The notes beneath the pieces were generated by a model. It had not been told where the DNA came from. It ran no database searches and saw only the letters and a program-made list of their open reading frames with translations. Shown here one piece after another: positions 16,926 through 24,535 of a DNA stretch of 64,000 bases; within the stretch, counting starts at the first letter, position 1, and every line of letters begins with the position of its first letter. The stretch comes from Bacillota bacterium. GTDB lineage: Bacteria > Bacillota > Clostridia > UBA1381 > UMGS1253. The stretch spans positions 1-64,000 of the forward strand of contig JAKJBW010000010.1 of the NCBI GenBank assembly GCA_022706785.1, given 5' to 3'. The position numbers and the translations under genes were made by a program.

Positions 16926-17306
16926 TCACATCGGAAGTATGCGCACGGCCAGCCTGCCCAGTACAATGCCGATCAGGCACAAAACGACGCTGATAAGCGC
17001 ATAGCTTACGCCGGCCAGTATCCTCATGTCCTCAAAAAGCGCCATGGTCTCCATGGAAAAAGCCGAGAACGTTGTAAAGCCGCCGCAAACGCCCACCCTC
17101 AGCAGCAGCATAGCGCGGGGGCCGGGCACGCCGGTTCCGGCAGAAAGCCCGGTAATAAAAGAGATCAAAAACGATCCGATAAAATTAATCGTCAAAGTGG
17201 AAAAAGGGAACAGGGCGCTTTGAAAAAACGGTATGAACGAAAACAGATACCGGCATACCGAGCCCGCAAACCCGCCTATTCCTACCAGCAGGCAATCCAA
17301 AAGCAT
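16926..17306 (-). CDS. crcB: Fluoride channel CrcB/Fluc
   Basis: 126 aa. The ATG at 17306 has GGGGGG 5 nt upstream, better than the ATG 30 nt earlier. Four membrane helices, GxGGxxGSVxRY near the N-terminus, and the pore motif GGFTTFSAFSME. Fluc works as an antiparallel dimer exporting fluoride by passive flow. It follows proC by 52 bp on the same strand. I see no fluoride riboswitch in that gap. Confidence 0.93.
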   Translation of the reverse strand: MLLDCLLVGIGGFAGSVCRYLFSFIPFFQSALFPFSTLTINFIGSFLISFITGLSAGTGVPGPRAMLLLRVGVCGGFTTFSAFSMETMALFEDMRILAGVSYALISVVLCLIGIVLGRLAVRILPM

Positions 17307-17358
17307 AACCGCCCCCCTTTTTTGCGCGTCTTTCAAAAGGCATACGCCCCTGGGATCA

Positions 17359-18162
17359 TTATTTTGCCGCCATACGCTTTGTCTTTTCGGTACAGGCGTC
17401 CATAGCGGCGATAATGCCCGCGCGAAAGCCCTTTTCCTCCAAAACCTTTACAGCCTCAATGGTGGTGCCGCCGGGCGAGCACACCATGTCCTTGAGCTGC
17501 CCCGGGTGTATTTTGGTTTCAAGGACCATTTTTGCCGACCCAAGCACAGCCTGCGCCGCCGCCTCACAGGCAAACGCACGCGGGATCCCGGCCCCCACCG
17601 CCGCGTCGGCCATCGCCTCAATAAACATAAACACATACGCGGGGCTGCTGCCGTTAAGCGCCACCGCCGCATTCATAAGCTTTTCGGGCAGCCTTGCCGT
17701 TTTGCCCACAGCGCCGAATATCTTTTCGCACAGCAAAAAGTCGTTTTCGTCCGCCGGAGCCTCTCCGCACAGGATGGTCATGCCCTCGCCTACCATAGCG
17801 GGCGTGTTAGGCATGGTGCGTATCACCTTTGCGTCCCGGCCTAAGTAAGACTTGATATCGGCTATGGTGATGCCGGGCGCGATGGATATCAGAAGCTTCT
17901 GCGCACCTGCGTCCGCGCTCCCGAGCGCAGCGAGCGCCGAAGGGTATGCGTCGGGCTTGACGGCAAGAATTACCACATCGGCGTTTTCAAACACCCGCGC
18001 GTTATCCTGCGAGAAGCTTACGCCGAGGGCGGCCATGGCGTTTGCTTTACCCGAATCAATGTCGCTGACATAAATATTGTCCGGCGCAACCAGGCCGGCC
18101 TTCAGCACGCCTCCCAAAATAGCGCCTGCCATATTTCCGGCTCCGATAAATCCAAGCTTCAT
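17359..18162 (-). CDS. proC: Pyrroline-5-carboxylate reductase
   Basis: 267 aa, full length. The Rossmann start is MKLGFIGAGNMAGAI with GxGxxG for NAD(P)H; the C-terminal half carries the dimer-forming GSSPAYVFMFIEAMADAAV and the closing SPGGTTIEAVKVLE. It makes the last step of proline synthesis. comM ends 42 bp upstream on the same strand and crcB begins 52 bp downstream, so a comM-proC-crcB run is likely. Confidence 0.97.
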   Translation of the reverse strand: MKLGFIGAGNMAGAILGGVLKAGLVAPDNIYVSDIDSGKANAMAALGVSFSQDNARVFENADVVILAVKPDAYPSALAALGSADAGAQKLLISIAPGITIADIKSYLGRDAKVIRTMPNTPAMVGEGMTILCGEAPADENDFLLCEKIFGAVGKTARLPEKLMNAAVALNGSSPAYVFMFIEAMADAAVGAGIPRAFACEAAAQAVLGSAKMVLETKIHPGQLKDMVCSPGGTTIEAVKVLEEKGFRAGIIAAMDACTEKTKRMAAK

Positions 18163-18204
18163 AAATAACCATTCCTTTCGCGATGTATTGATCAGCCCTG
18201 TCCG

Positions 18205-19737
18205 CTAGCGCCAGAACTTGCGGTCCAGGCTGCGGTACTGTATCGCTTCGGCAAGATGGGCGACCTTAATATCCCTGCTTTGCGCAAGGTCGGCCACGGT
18301 GCGCGCCACCTTCAAAATGCGGTTGTGCGCCCGGGCGCTTAGCCCAAGCCGTTCAAATGCGTTTTTCATCATTTTCTTTTCCGCCTCGCCCAGCGCGCAC
18401 GCCTCGTTGATCATAGAGGGCGTCAGCTGTGAGTTGGAGTAGACACCAAAGCTTTTGTAGCGCTCGCTCTGAATGGCGCGGGCGGCGTCCACACGCGCTT
18501 TTATGCGCGCAGACGGCTCTGAGGGCACATTCTCTTCCAGGTCTGAATACCTGACGGGCGAAACCTCCACATGCAGATCGATCCTGTCTAAAAGCGGGCC
18601 GCTGATCCGGCCCAGGTATTGCGCGATCTGGGATGCGGCGCACTTGCAGCGTCCGGATGGGTCGCCGTAGTAGCCGCACCGGCAGGGGTTCATGGACGCC
18701 ACGAACATCACGTTGCAGGGGTAGCTGAGCGTAGCCGAAACCCTTGAAATGGTAACGTTGCCGTCTTCAAGCGGCTGGCGCATGACCTCCAGCACATCCT
18801 TGCCGAATTCGGGCAGCTCGTCTAAAAACAGCACGCCGTTGTGGGCAAGGCTGATCTCACCCGGACGGGGCGTGCGTCCGCCGCCCGAAAGCCCGCTTGC
18901 CGAAATGGTATGGTGCGGGTGGCGGAACGGGCGGGTTGTCACAAGCGGCGTGCCCGCCGGCAGCGTTCCGGCTATGGAGTGTATTTTGGTCACCTCTAAG
19001 GCTTCCTCAAAGGTCATGTCGGGCAGAATGGCAGGCAGCCTCTGGGCGATCATGGTTTTGCCGCTGCCCGGATTGCCTATCATGAGCAGGTTGTGATTGC
19101 CTGCCGCTGCCACTTCAAGGGCACGCTTCACATTCTCCTGCCCCCGCACGTCGGCAAAATCAAGGCCGTTTTGCACGTCCTTGGAAAAAAGGCTGTCGGC
19201 ATCCACACTAAGGGGGCAGATGCGCTTTGCGTCCGTAAAATGGTCGTAGAGCTCTGTCAGGTTGCCCACCGGCAGTATTGCTATGCCGTTGACCACCGCT
19301 GCTTCGGCGGCGTTATCCCTGGGCACAAACGCGAAGCGCGCGCCGCCGTCCCTGGCGGCCATCACCATGGGCAGCACGCCGGACGCGTGGCGGATATCGC
19401 CGTTTAATGAGATTTCGCCAATAAAGACCATGTCGCTTGTGTCGCCGAGGCAGAGCTGCTCTGTGGCGGACAGGTACGCCATGGTGATGGGCAGATCGTA
19501 AACCGGCCCCTCTTTTTTAATATGCGCGGGCGCAAGATTGATGGTGACGCGTCTGGCGGGGAAGTCAAAGCCGCAGTTTTTGACCGCGGCGCGCACCCGC
19601 TCACGCGACTCCTTGACCGCAATATCCGGCAGGCCCACGATATCGAACGCCGGCAGACCCGTTGATATGTCGATTTCAACATCCACAATATAGCCGTCCA
19701 GGCCGATAAGCCCGCAGCTTTGCACTTTTGTAATCAT
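18205..19737 (-). CDS. comM: ComM/YifB-type Mg-chelatase-like AAA+ ATPase
   Basis: 510 aa. ATG at 19737 with GGAGG 5 nt before; a 20-codon extension lacks an SD. The N-terminal ~170 residues form the Lon-protease-like ChlI domain, then a Walker A GNPGSGKTM, Walker B GVLFLDELPEF, and a C-terminal Mg-chelatase subdomain with a CRCGYYGDPSGRCKC insert. ComM of Gram-negatives is a hexameric helicase that promotes branch migration during natural transformation; the role in Clostridia is not established. The stop codon overlaps CCTGTCCGCT, a match to the M4 element end. Confidence 0.92.
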   Translation of the reverse strand: MITKVQSCGLIGLDGYIVDVEIDISTGLPAFDIVGLPDIAVKESRERVRAAVKNCGFDFPARRVTINLAPAHIKKEGPVYDLPITMAYLSATEQLCLGDTSDMVFIGEISLNGDIRHASGVLPMVMAARDGGARFAFVPRDNAAEAAVVNGIAILPVGNLTELYDHFTDAKRICPLSVDADSLFSKDVQNGLDFADVRGQENVKRALEVAAAGNHNLLMIGNPGSGKTMIAQRLPAILPDMTFEEALEVTKIHSIAGTLPAGTPLVTTRPFRHPHHTISASGLSGGGRTPRPGEISLAHNGVLFLDELPEFGKDVLEVMRQPLEDGNVTISRVSATLSYPCNVMFVASMNPCRCGYYGDPSGRCKCAASQIAQYLGRISGPLLDRIDLHVEVSPVRYSDLEENVPSEPSARIKARVDAARAIQSERYKSFGVYSNSQLTPSMINEACALGEAEKKMMKNAFERLGLSARAHNRILKVARTVADLAQSRDIKVAHLAEAIQYRSLDRKFWR

Positions 19738-19773
19738 AGCTTCCTCCGTTTTGGCCTGCTTTGCTTGGCTTTC

Positions 19774-19803
19774 ATTATATACCAAACGCACTTGCATTTA
19801 CAA
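19774..19803 (-). promoter_or_regulatory. Promoter of comM
   Basis: Minus-strand TTGTAA (19803-19798) and TATAAT (19779-19774), 18 bp apart. Divergent from the apgM promoter about 70 bp away. Confidence 0.7.
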
Positions 19804-19874
19804 CCGAATCGGTAAAAATTTCTGCGTATAAGGCTATATTTTCGCAAGATATGGATATTTTCACAAATAGCGGC

Positions 19875-19903
19875 TTGTAAAAAGAGGCAAAATGTAGTAT
19901 ACT
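19875..19903 (+). promoter_or_regulatory. Promoter of apgM
   Basis: TTGTAA (19875-19880) and TATACT (19898-19903), 17 bp spacing. The -10 lies in GTAGTATACTAC, a 12-bp palindrome (19894-19905). Confidence 0.68.
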
Positions 19904-19930
19904 ACTTGGGAAATCAAGGCATGTTTGATC

Positions 19931-19991
19931 AGACCTGTCCGCTGACCCGGGCGCGAACGGATAATCGAGGATTTTCTCGTCGGGCGGTGCG
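19931..19991 (-). mobile_element. Truncated end of an M4-type miniature element in the apgM leader
   Basis: About 61 bp starting AGACCTGTCCGCTGACCCGG matches the reverse complement of the right end of the M4 copy at 41596-41763, including GGATAAT(C/T)GAGGATTTT and GGGCGGTGCGG. Only one end is present. It lies between the promoter and the SD of apgM, so it is transcribed. Confidence 0.78.
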
Positions 19992-20019
19992 GCATTATCA
20001 TAGTAAGGAGTTCGTGGTT

Positions 20020-21243
20020 ATGAAATATTTGGTTTTGCTGGGAGACGGCATGGCCGACTACAGGCTGGATGAATTGGGCGGACGCTCGCCCCTGGAAGCG
20101 GCCAGGAAGCCCGCTATGGACGCCCTTGCCTCGGCGGGGGAGATGGGCATGGTCAGGACGGTGCCGCAAGGCCTGGCGCCCGGCAGTGATGTGGCAAACC
20201 TGTCGGTCATGGGCTACGACCCGCAAAAGCACTACAGCGGGCGCTCGCCGCTGGAGGCGGTGAGCATCGGCGTAACACTTGATGAGGCTGACGTGACATA
20301 CCGCGCCAACACCGTCACCCTTTCGGACGATGAACCGTATGAAAATAAAATAATGCTGGATTATTCTGCCGACGAGATCACCTCGCAGGAGGGCGCGCAG
20401 CTTATCGCGTCTGTCAGCGCGGCACTGGCAACGGACGCCATACGGTTTTATGCCGGCACCAGCTACCGCAATCTTATGGTGATGCGCGGCGGCAGCACGG
20501 CCTGCACCCTCACCCCGCCGCACGATATTTCGGGAAAAAGCATAGCGCCCTACCTTCCGGCAGGGGAAGGCGGCGCACACATGCTTGAGCTGATGAAGAA
20601 AAGCTATGATATTTTAAAAAACCATCCGGTCAACCGGGCGCGGGCGGCAAGAGGGCTTCGCCGCGCCAATTCACTGTGGTTTTGGGGACAGGGCACCAAG
20701 CCGTCGCTGCCCGGCTTTTATGACTTATACGGCCAAAGCGGCGCGGTGATTTCGGCGGTGGACCTTTTGAAGGGGATCGGCATATGCGCCGGGCTGGAGA
20801 TCATCTGCGTGGAGGGCGCCACAGGCACTGTGCACACCAATTTTATGGGCAAGGCAAAGGCCGCGGTGGACGCGCTTCTTGGCGGCAAGGATTTTGTATA
20901 CCTGCACTTTGAGGCGGCGGACGAATGCGGCCACCGCGGTGAGGTAGAAAACAAGGTGCTGTCCATTGAAAAAATAGACGGCGCGCTTTCCTATATCATG
21001 CAAAGGCTGGATGGGGCAAATGAACCATATGCCATCCTGCTTCTGCCCGACCACCCCACGCCGCTCTCCATACGCACACACACCGCGGAGCCGGTGCCGT
21101 ATGTGATCTACCGCAGCGGCGCGCAAAGACAGCGGCAAGCCCGCCGCTACAGTGAGTATGAGGCGCAAAAGACGGGGATTTTCAAAGAATCGGGCTGTGC
21201 GCTGATGCAAACGTTTTTGCAGGGAGCGCGCACTTTGGTATAA
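20020..21243 (+). CDS. apgM: Cofactor-independent phosphoglycerate mutase, archaeal (ApgM) type
   Basis: 407 aa. The ATG at 20020 lies 9 nt after AAGGAG; the longer reading to 19906 runs through the mobile-element fragment. It interconverts 3- and 2-phosphoglycerate. The start VLLGDGMADYRLDELGG and the metal-site LPDHPTP and DECGHRGEVE segments are characteristic of the ApgM branch of the alkaline phosphatase superfamily, distinct from GpmI. The gene is alone with its own promoter; the AI-2E family gene follows 52 bp later. Confidence 0.94.
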   Translation: MKYLVLLGDGMADYRLDELGGRSPLEAARKPAMDALASAGEMGMVRTVPQGLAPGSDVANLSVMGYDPQKHYSGRSPLEAVSIGVTLDEADVTYRANTVTLSDDEPYENKIMLDYSADEITSQEGAQLIASVSAALATDAIRFYAGTSYRNLMVMRGGSTACTLTPPHDISGKSIAPYLPAGEGGAHMLELMKKSYDILKNHPVNRARAARGLRRANSLWFWGQGTKPSLPGFYDLYGQSGAVISAVDLLKGIGICAGLEIICVEGATGTVHTNFMGKAKAAVDALLGGKDFVYLHFEAADECGHRGEVENKVLSIEKIDGALSYIMQRLDGANEPYAILLLPDHPTPLSIRTHTAEPVPYVIYRSGAQRQRQARRYSEYEAQKTGIFKESGCALMQTFLQGARTLV

Positions 21244-21295
21244 ATAATGGACGGGAAGGGCATCAATTTTACAAATTTACAAAAGGAGTGCGCCT

Positions 21296-22507
21296 ATGAG
21301 CGGAAAGAAAAGCAATAAACTGCTGATAAGCCTTATTTACACCGTATTAGCCGTTGCCGTGGTATACTTTTTCGGCGCCAGGCTGCTTGTGGTGTTTGCA
21401 CCGTTTTTTCTGGCGTACCTGATCGCCGCGGCAGTAGAGCCTTTGGTAAGGCTGCTGACAGAAAGACTCAGGTTCAACCGCCGCCTGGCGTCGGCGCTGT
21501 GCATATTCTTAACCGTCTTTATCATCGGCGGCCTTTTATATTGGCTGGTGGCGGGCATCGTCAGCGAAATCAAGAGCCTGGCCGTCAACTGGCCTGTGGT
21601 GTATCAACGCGCCGAGGCGCAGGCCTCCATGTATGCCAACAGGTTTTCAAACTTTTACTACTCGCTGCAGCCCGATGTGAGGAATTATCTTGCCACGGCC
21701 TACAGCGGGATCAAGAGCCAGCTTTCCTCATGGGCGTCGCCTATGGCCGACGCAGCGATAGGCTTTACGACTTCCGCCGCCGCCAAGCTGCCTTCGGGGT
21801 TGATTTTCTCCATCGTTATGTTCCTGGCGGCGTACTTTATAAGCTCCGACCGCAAAGGGGTGCGCGAAGGCATACAGAAGCTGGTGGGCAAAAAGATCGC
21901 CCTTCGCATATCCAAAATCATATCCGACCTCAAAAATGCGCTTGGCGGCTATGTCAAGGCGCAGCTTATCATTATGAGCGTTACGTCCGTGATCGTGTCG
22001 GCAGGACTTTTGATAGCGGGCGTGCCGTACGCGGTTCTGATCGCGCTGGTTATCGCGCTGTTCGACGCGCTCCCTGTGTTTGGCTCAGGCGGTATCCTCA
22101 TCCCGTGGTCGATTATTTCGTTTATGACCTCCGACCCCAAGACGGGCATCACGCTGCTGATCATCTATGTGGTAATTATTATCACTAGGCAGATGCTGGA
22201 GCCGCGCATCATCGGCCGGCATATCGGCGTTCCGCCGCTTTTAACGCTCGTGGCCATGTACGCGGGGCTTAAGCTTATCGGTATCATCGGCATGATACTC
22301 GGGCCCGCGCTGGTGGTGGCGGTGCGCAGTCTCTACAAGGCAGGAATATTTTCAGAGATGTTTGGCCGCCCTGAGGCCAGGGCGCTTAAAAGCGAGGGTG
22401 AGCAGGCGCAAGACCAGGGGCCTGACGGCAGCCGGGAAGACAGCCGCGGCGCCGACGACGGCAAAACCGCAGACAGGTCTAATAAGAAAGGTGAAGCACA
22501 TGAATAA
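21296..22507 (+). CDS. AI-2E family transporter (YtvI/PerM-like)
   Basis: 403 aa; ATG 6 nt after AAGGAG. About seven to eight membrane helices with a large soluble loop (~residues 90-190), and the conserved GSGGILIPW and IGRHIGVPPL near the C-terminal helices. The last ~50 residues are charged and disordered. Members include the AI-2 exporter TqsA, Na+/H+ antiporters and the B. subtilis sporulation protein YtvI; the substrate cannot be read here. Its stop overlaps the metG start by 8 bp. Confidence 0.86.
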   Translation: MSGKKSNKLLISLIYTVLAVAVVYFFGARLLVVFAPFFLAYLIAAAVEPLVRLLTERLRFNRRLASALCIFLTVFIIGGLLYWLVAGIVSEIKSLAVNWPVVYQRAEAQASMYANRFSNFYYSLQPDVRNYLATAYSGIKSQLSSWASPMADAAIGFTTSAAAKLPSGLIFSIVMFLAAYFISSDRKGVREGIQKLVGKKIALRISKIISDLKNALGGYVKAQLIIMSVTSVIVSAGLLIAGVPYAVLIALVIALFDALPVFGSGGILIPWSIISFMTSDPKTGITLLIIYVVIIITRQMLEPRIIGRHIGVPPLLTLVAMYAGLKLIGIIGMILGPALVVAVRSLYKAGIFSEMFGRPEARALKSEGEQAQDQGPDGSREDSRGADDGKTADRSNKKGEAHE

Positions 22508-24470
22508 ACCAAAGTACTACATTACCACAGCAATCGCCTACACATCGCGTAAGCCGCACATAGGCAACACCTATGAGGTGGTGCTGACCGACGCGATCGC
22601 GCGCTTTAAGCGCAAAATCGGCTGTGACGTGTTTTTTCTCACAGGCACGGACGAGCATGGGCAGAAGATCCAGCTTTCGGCAGAGGCCGCGGGCATCACG
22701 CCAAAAGCGTATGTGGACGTTGTGGCAGGCGAGGTGCGTGCCATCTGGGATCTGATGAACGCGTCGTACGACAAATTTATCCGCACCACCGACGAGGCGC
22801 ATATCAAGGTCGTGCAGAAAATCTTTAAAAAGCTCTACGACCAGGGCGATATCTACAAGGGTGAATACAGCGGCCAGTACTGCGTGGCATGTGAAGCGTT
22901 TTTTACCGAAACGCAGCTTGCAGGCGGCAAATGCCCCGACTGTGGACGTGATGTCACGCCCACCAAAGAGGAAGCTTATTTCTTTCAAATGAGCAATTAT
23001 CAGGACAGGCTGATGAAGCATATAGAGGCCCATCCGGAATTTATCCGGCCTGAGTCGCGCAAAAATGAGATGGTCAATAACTTCTTAAAGCCGGGCCTGC
23101 AGGACCTGTGCGTGTCGCGCACGTCGTTTACCTGGGGCGTGCCCGTGGCATTCGACCCCGGGCATGTGGTGTATGTGTGGATCGACGCGCTCACAAACTA
23201 CATTTCCGCTATCGGCTACGATCCCGACGAGCCGTCGGCGCGCTACAAAAAATACTGGCCTGCCGACGTGCACATTATCGGCAAGGATATCCTGCGGTTT
23301 CATACCATCTACTGGCCCATTATCCTAATGGCGCTGGGCGAGCCGCTGCCGGAGCAGGTTTTTGGGCATCCGTGGCTTTTGTTCGGGGCGGAAAAGATGA
23401 GCAAATCCACCGGCAACGTGATGTATGCCGACGACCTTGCAGAGCAGTTCGGCGTCGATGCGGTGCGCTACTATGTTTTAAGCGAAATGCCTTTTGCCGC
23501 CGACGGCACCATCACCTACCAGACCATCATCGCGCGTTATAATTCAGAGCTTGCAAACACTCTGGGCAACCTGGTCAACCGCACGGTCGCCATGGTGTGC
23601 AAATACTTTGACGGTGTGATCCCGGCGCAGGGCGAATTGCAGGATGTTGACCTTGACCTGATCCAGACCGCCGGGCAGACGGTGAAGACAGTGGTGGAAA
23701 AAATGGATGAGCTGCGTGTGGCGGACGCTTTAGAGGCAATTTTTTCGCTCGCCAGACGTTCAAACAAATATATCGACGAAACCGCTCCGTGGGTGCTTGC
23801 CAAGGACGAGGCGCAGCGTGGGCGGCTTGGTACGGTGCTGTATAACCTTTTGGAATGCATTCGCATCATAGGCGCATGTCTGGAAGCGTTTATGCCCGAA
23901 ACGGCGGCTAAAATCGCCCGGCAGACGGGCGGCGCGAGTACAGATTGGGACGGTGTGCAGCGTTTCGGCGCTCTGCAGGCGGGCACTCGCGTGGGTGAGC
24001 CTGCGCCGCTCTTTGCGCGGCTGGATGAAGAAAAGAAGCTGGCCGAGATCGCGGCGGCATTAGACGCCAAATACGGCGGCGAAGCCAAGGCGGAAAAGCC
24101 CGACGCAAACAGAGCAGAGCAGCCCAAGGCCGAAGAAGAACAGCAGACCTTGGTAAGCATAGACGATTTTGCAAAGCTTGACCTGCGTGTGGCCAATGTG
24201 CTGTCCGCCGAAAGGGTGGCGGGGTCAGACAAGCTCTACAAGCTGTCGCTGCGTGTGGGCGGCGAGGTCAGGCAGGTGGTGTCGGGCATAGCTAAGCACT
24301 ATGCGCCCGAAGCGCTTGTAGGCAAAAATGTGGTTATGATCGCGAACTTAAAGCCTGTCAGGCTTCGCGGCATCGAGTCGCAGGGCATGATTTTAGCGGC
24401 GGAGCTGGGCGGCAGCCTTTCTTTGGTCACCACAGACGAAGAAATCGCCGACGGCGCGAAGGTGCGTTAA
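22500..24470 (+). CDS. metG: Methionyl-tRNA synthetase
   Basis: 656 aa. The ATG at 22500 has GAAAGGTGAAG before it and overlaps the upstream gene's end, indicating coupling. Class I: HIGH-like KPHIGNTYE near residue 18, zinc knuckle C-x2-C-x14-C-x2-C (CVACEAF...CPDCG), KMSKS at 299-303. Residues ~550-656 form the EMAPII/Trbp111 tRNA-binding domain, separated by a charged linker. alaS follows 65 bp downstream. No T-box leader fits in either gap. Confidence 0.98.
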   Translation: MNKPKYYITTAIAYTSRKPHIGNTYEVVLTDAIARFKRKIGCDVFFLTGTDEHGQKIQLSAEAAGITPKAYVDVVAGEVRAIWDLMNASYDKFIRTTDEAHIKVVQKIFKKLYDQGDIYKGEYSGQYCVACEAFFTETQLAGGKCPDCGRDVTPTKEEAYFFQMSNYQDRLMKHIEAHPEFIRPESRKNEMVNNFLKPGLQDLCVSRTSFTWGVPVAFDPGHVVYVWIDALTNYISAIGYDPDEPSARYKKYWPADVHIIGKDILRFHTIYWPIILMALGEPLPEQVFGHPWLLFGAEKMSKSTGNVMYADDLAEQFGVDAVRYYVLSEMPFAADGTITYQTIIARYNSELANTLGNLVNRTVAMVCKYFDGVIPAQGELQDVDLDLIQTAGQTVKTVVEKMDELRVADALEAIFSLARRSNKYIDETAPWVLAKDEAQRGRLGTVLYNLLECIRIIGACLEAFMPETAAKIARQTGGASTDWDGVQRFGALQAGTRVGEPAPLFARLDEEKKLAEIAAALDAKYGGEAKAEKPDANRAEQPKAEEEQQTLVSIDDFAKLDLRVANVLSAERVAGSDKLYKLSLRVGGEVRQVVSGIAKHYAPEALVGKNVVMIANLKPVRLRGIESQGMILAAELGGSLSLVTTDEEIADGAKVR

Positions 24471-24535
24471 CGCCCGGCAGGACGGATAGAGATAACTATT
24501 AAAAAGCGTGAAAATGGGAAAAGGGGATAAACAGT

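Noticed and set aside
17307-17358. Fluoride riboswitch before crcB
   Set aside because: The 52-bp gap to proC is too short and lacks the crcB-motif pseudoknot sequence; none seen upstream of proC.
21499-22188. 229-codon plus-strand frame within the AI-2E transporter gene
   Set aside because: Frame-shifted reading of a conserved membrane protein, rich in Arg and His, without start signals.
23537-24232. 231-codon minus-strand frame inside metG
   Set aside because: Opposite-strand shadow of a full-length synthetase; low-complexity Ser/Ala composition.
24471-24535. T-box leader before alaS
   Set aside because: The 65-bp gap cannot hold a T-box, and no GGTGG-type antiterminator motif is present there or before metG.
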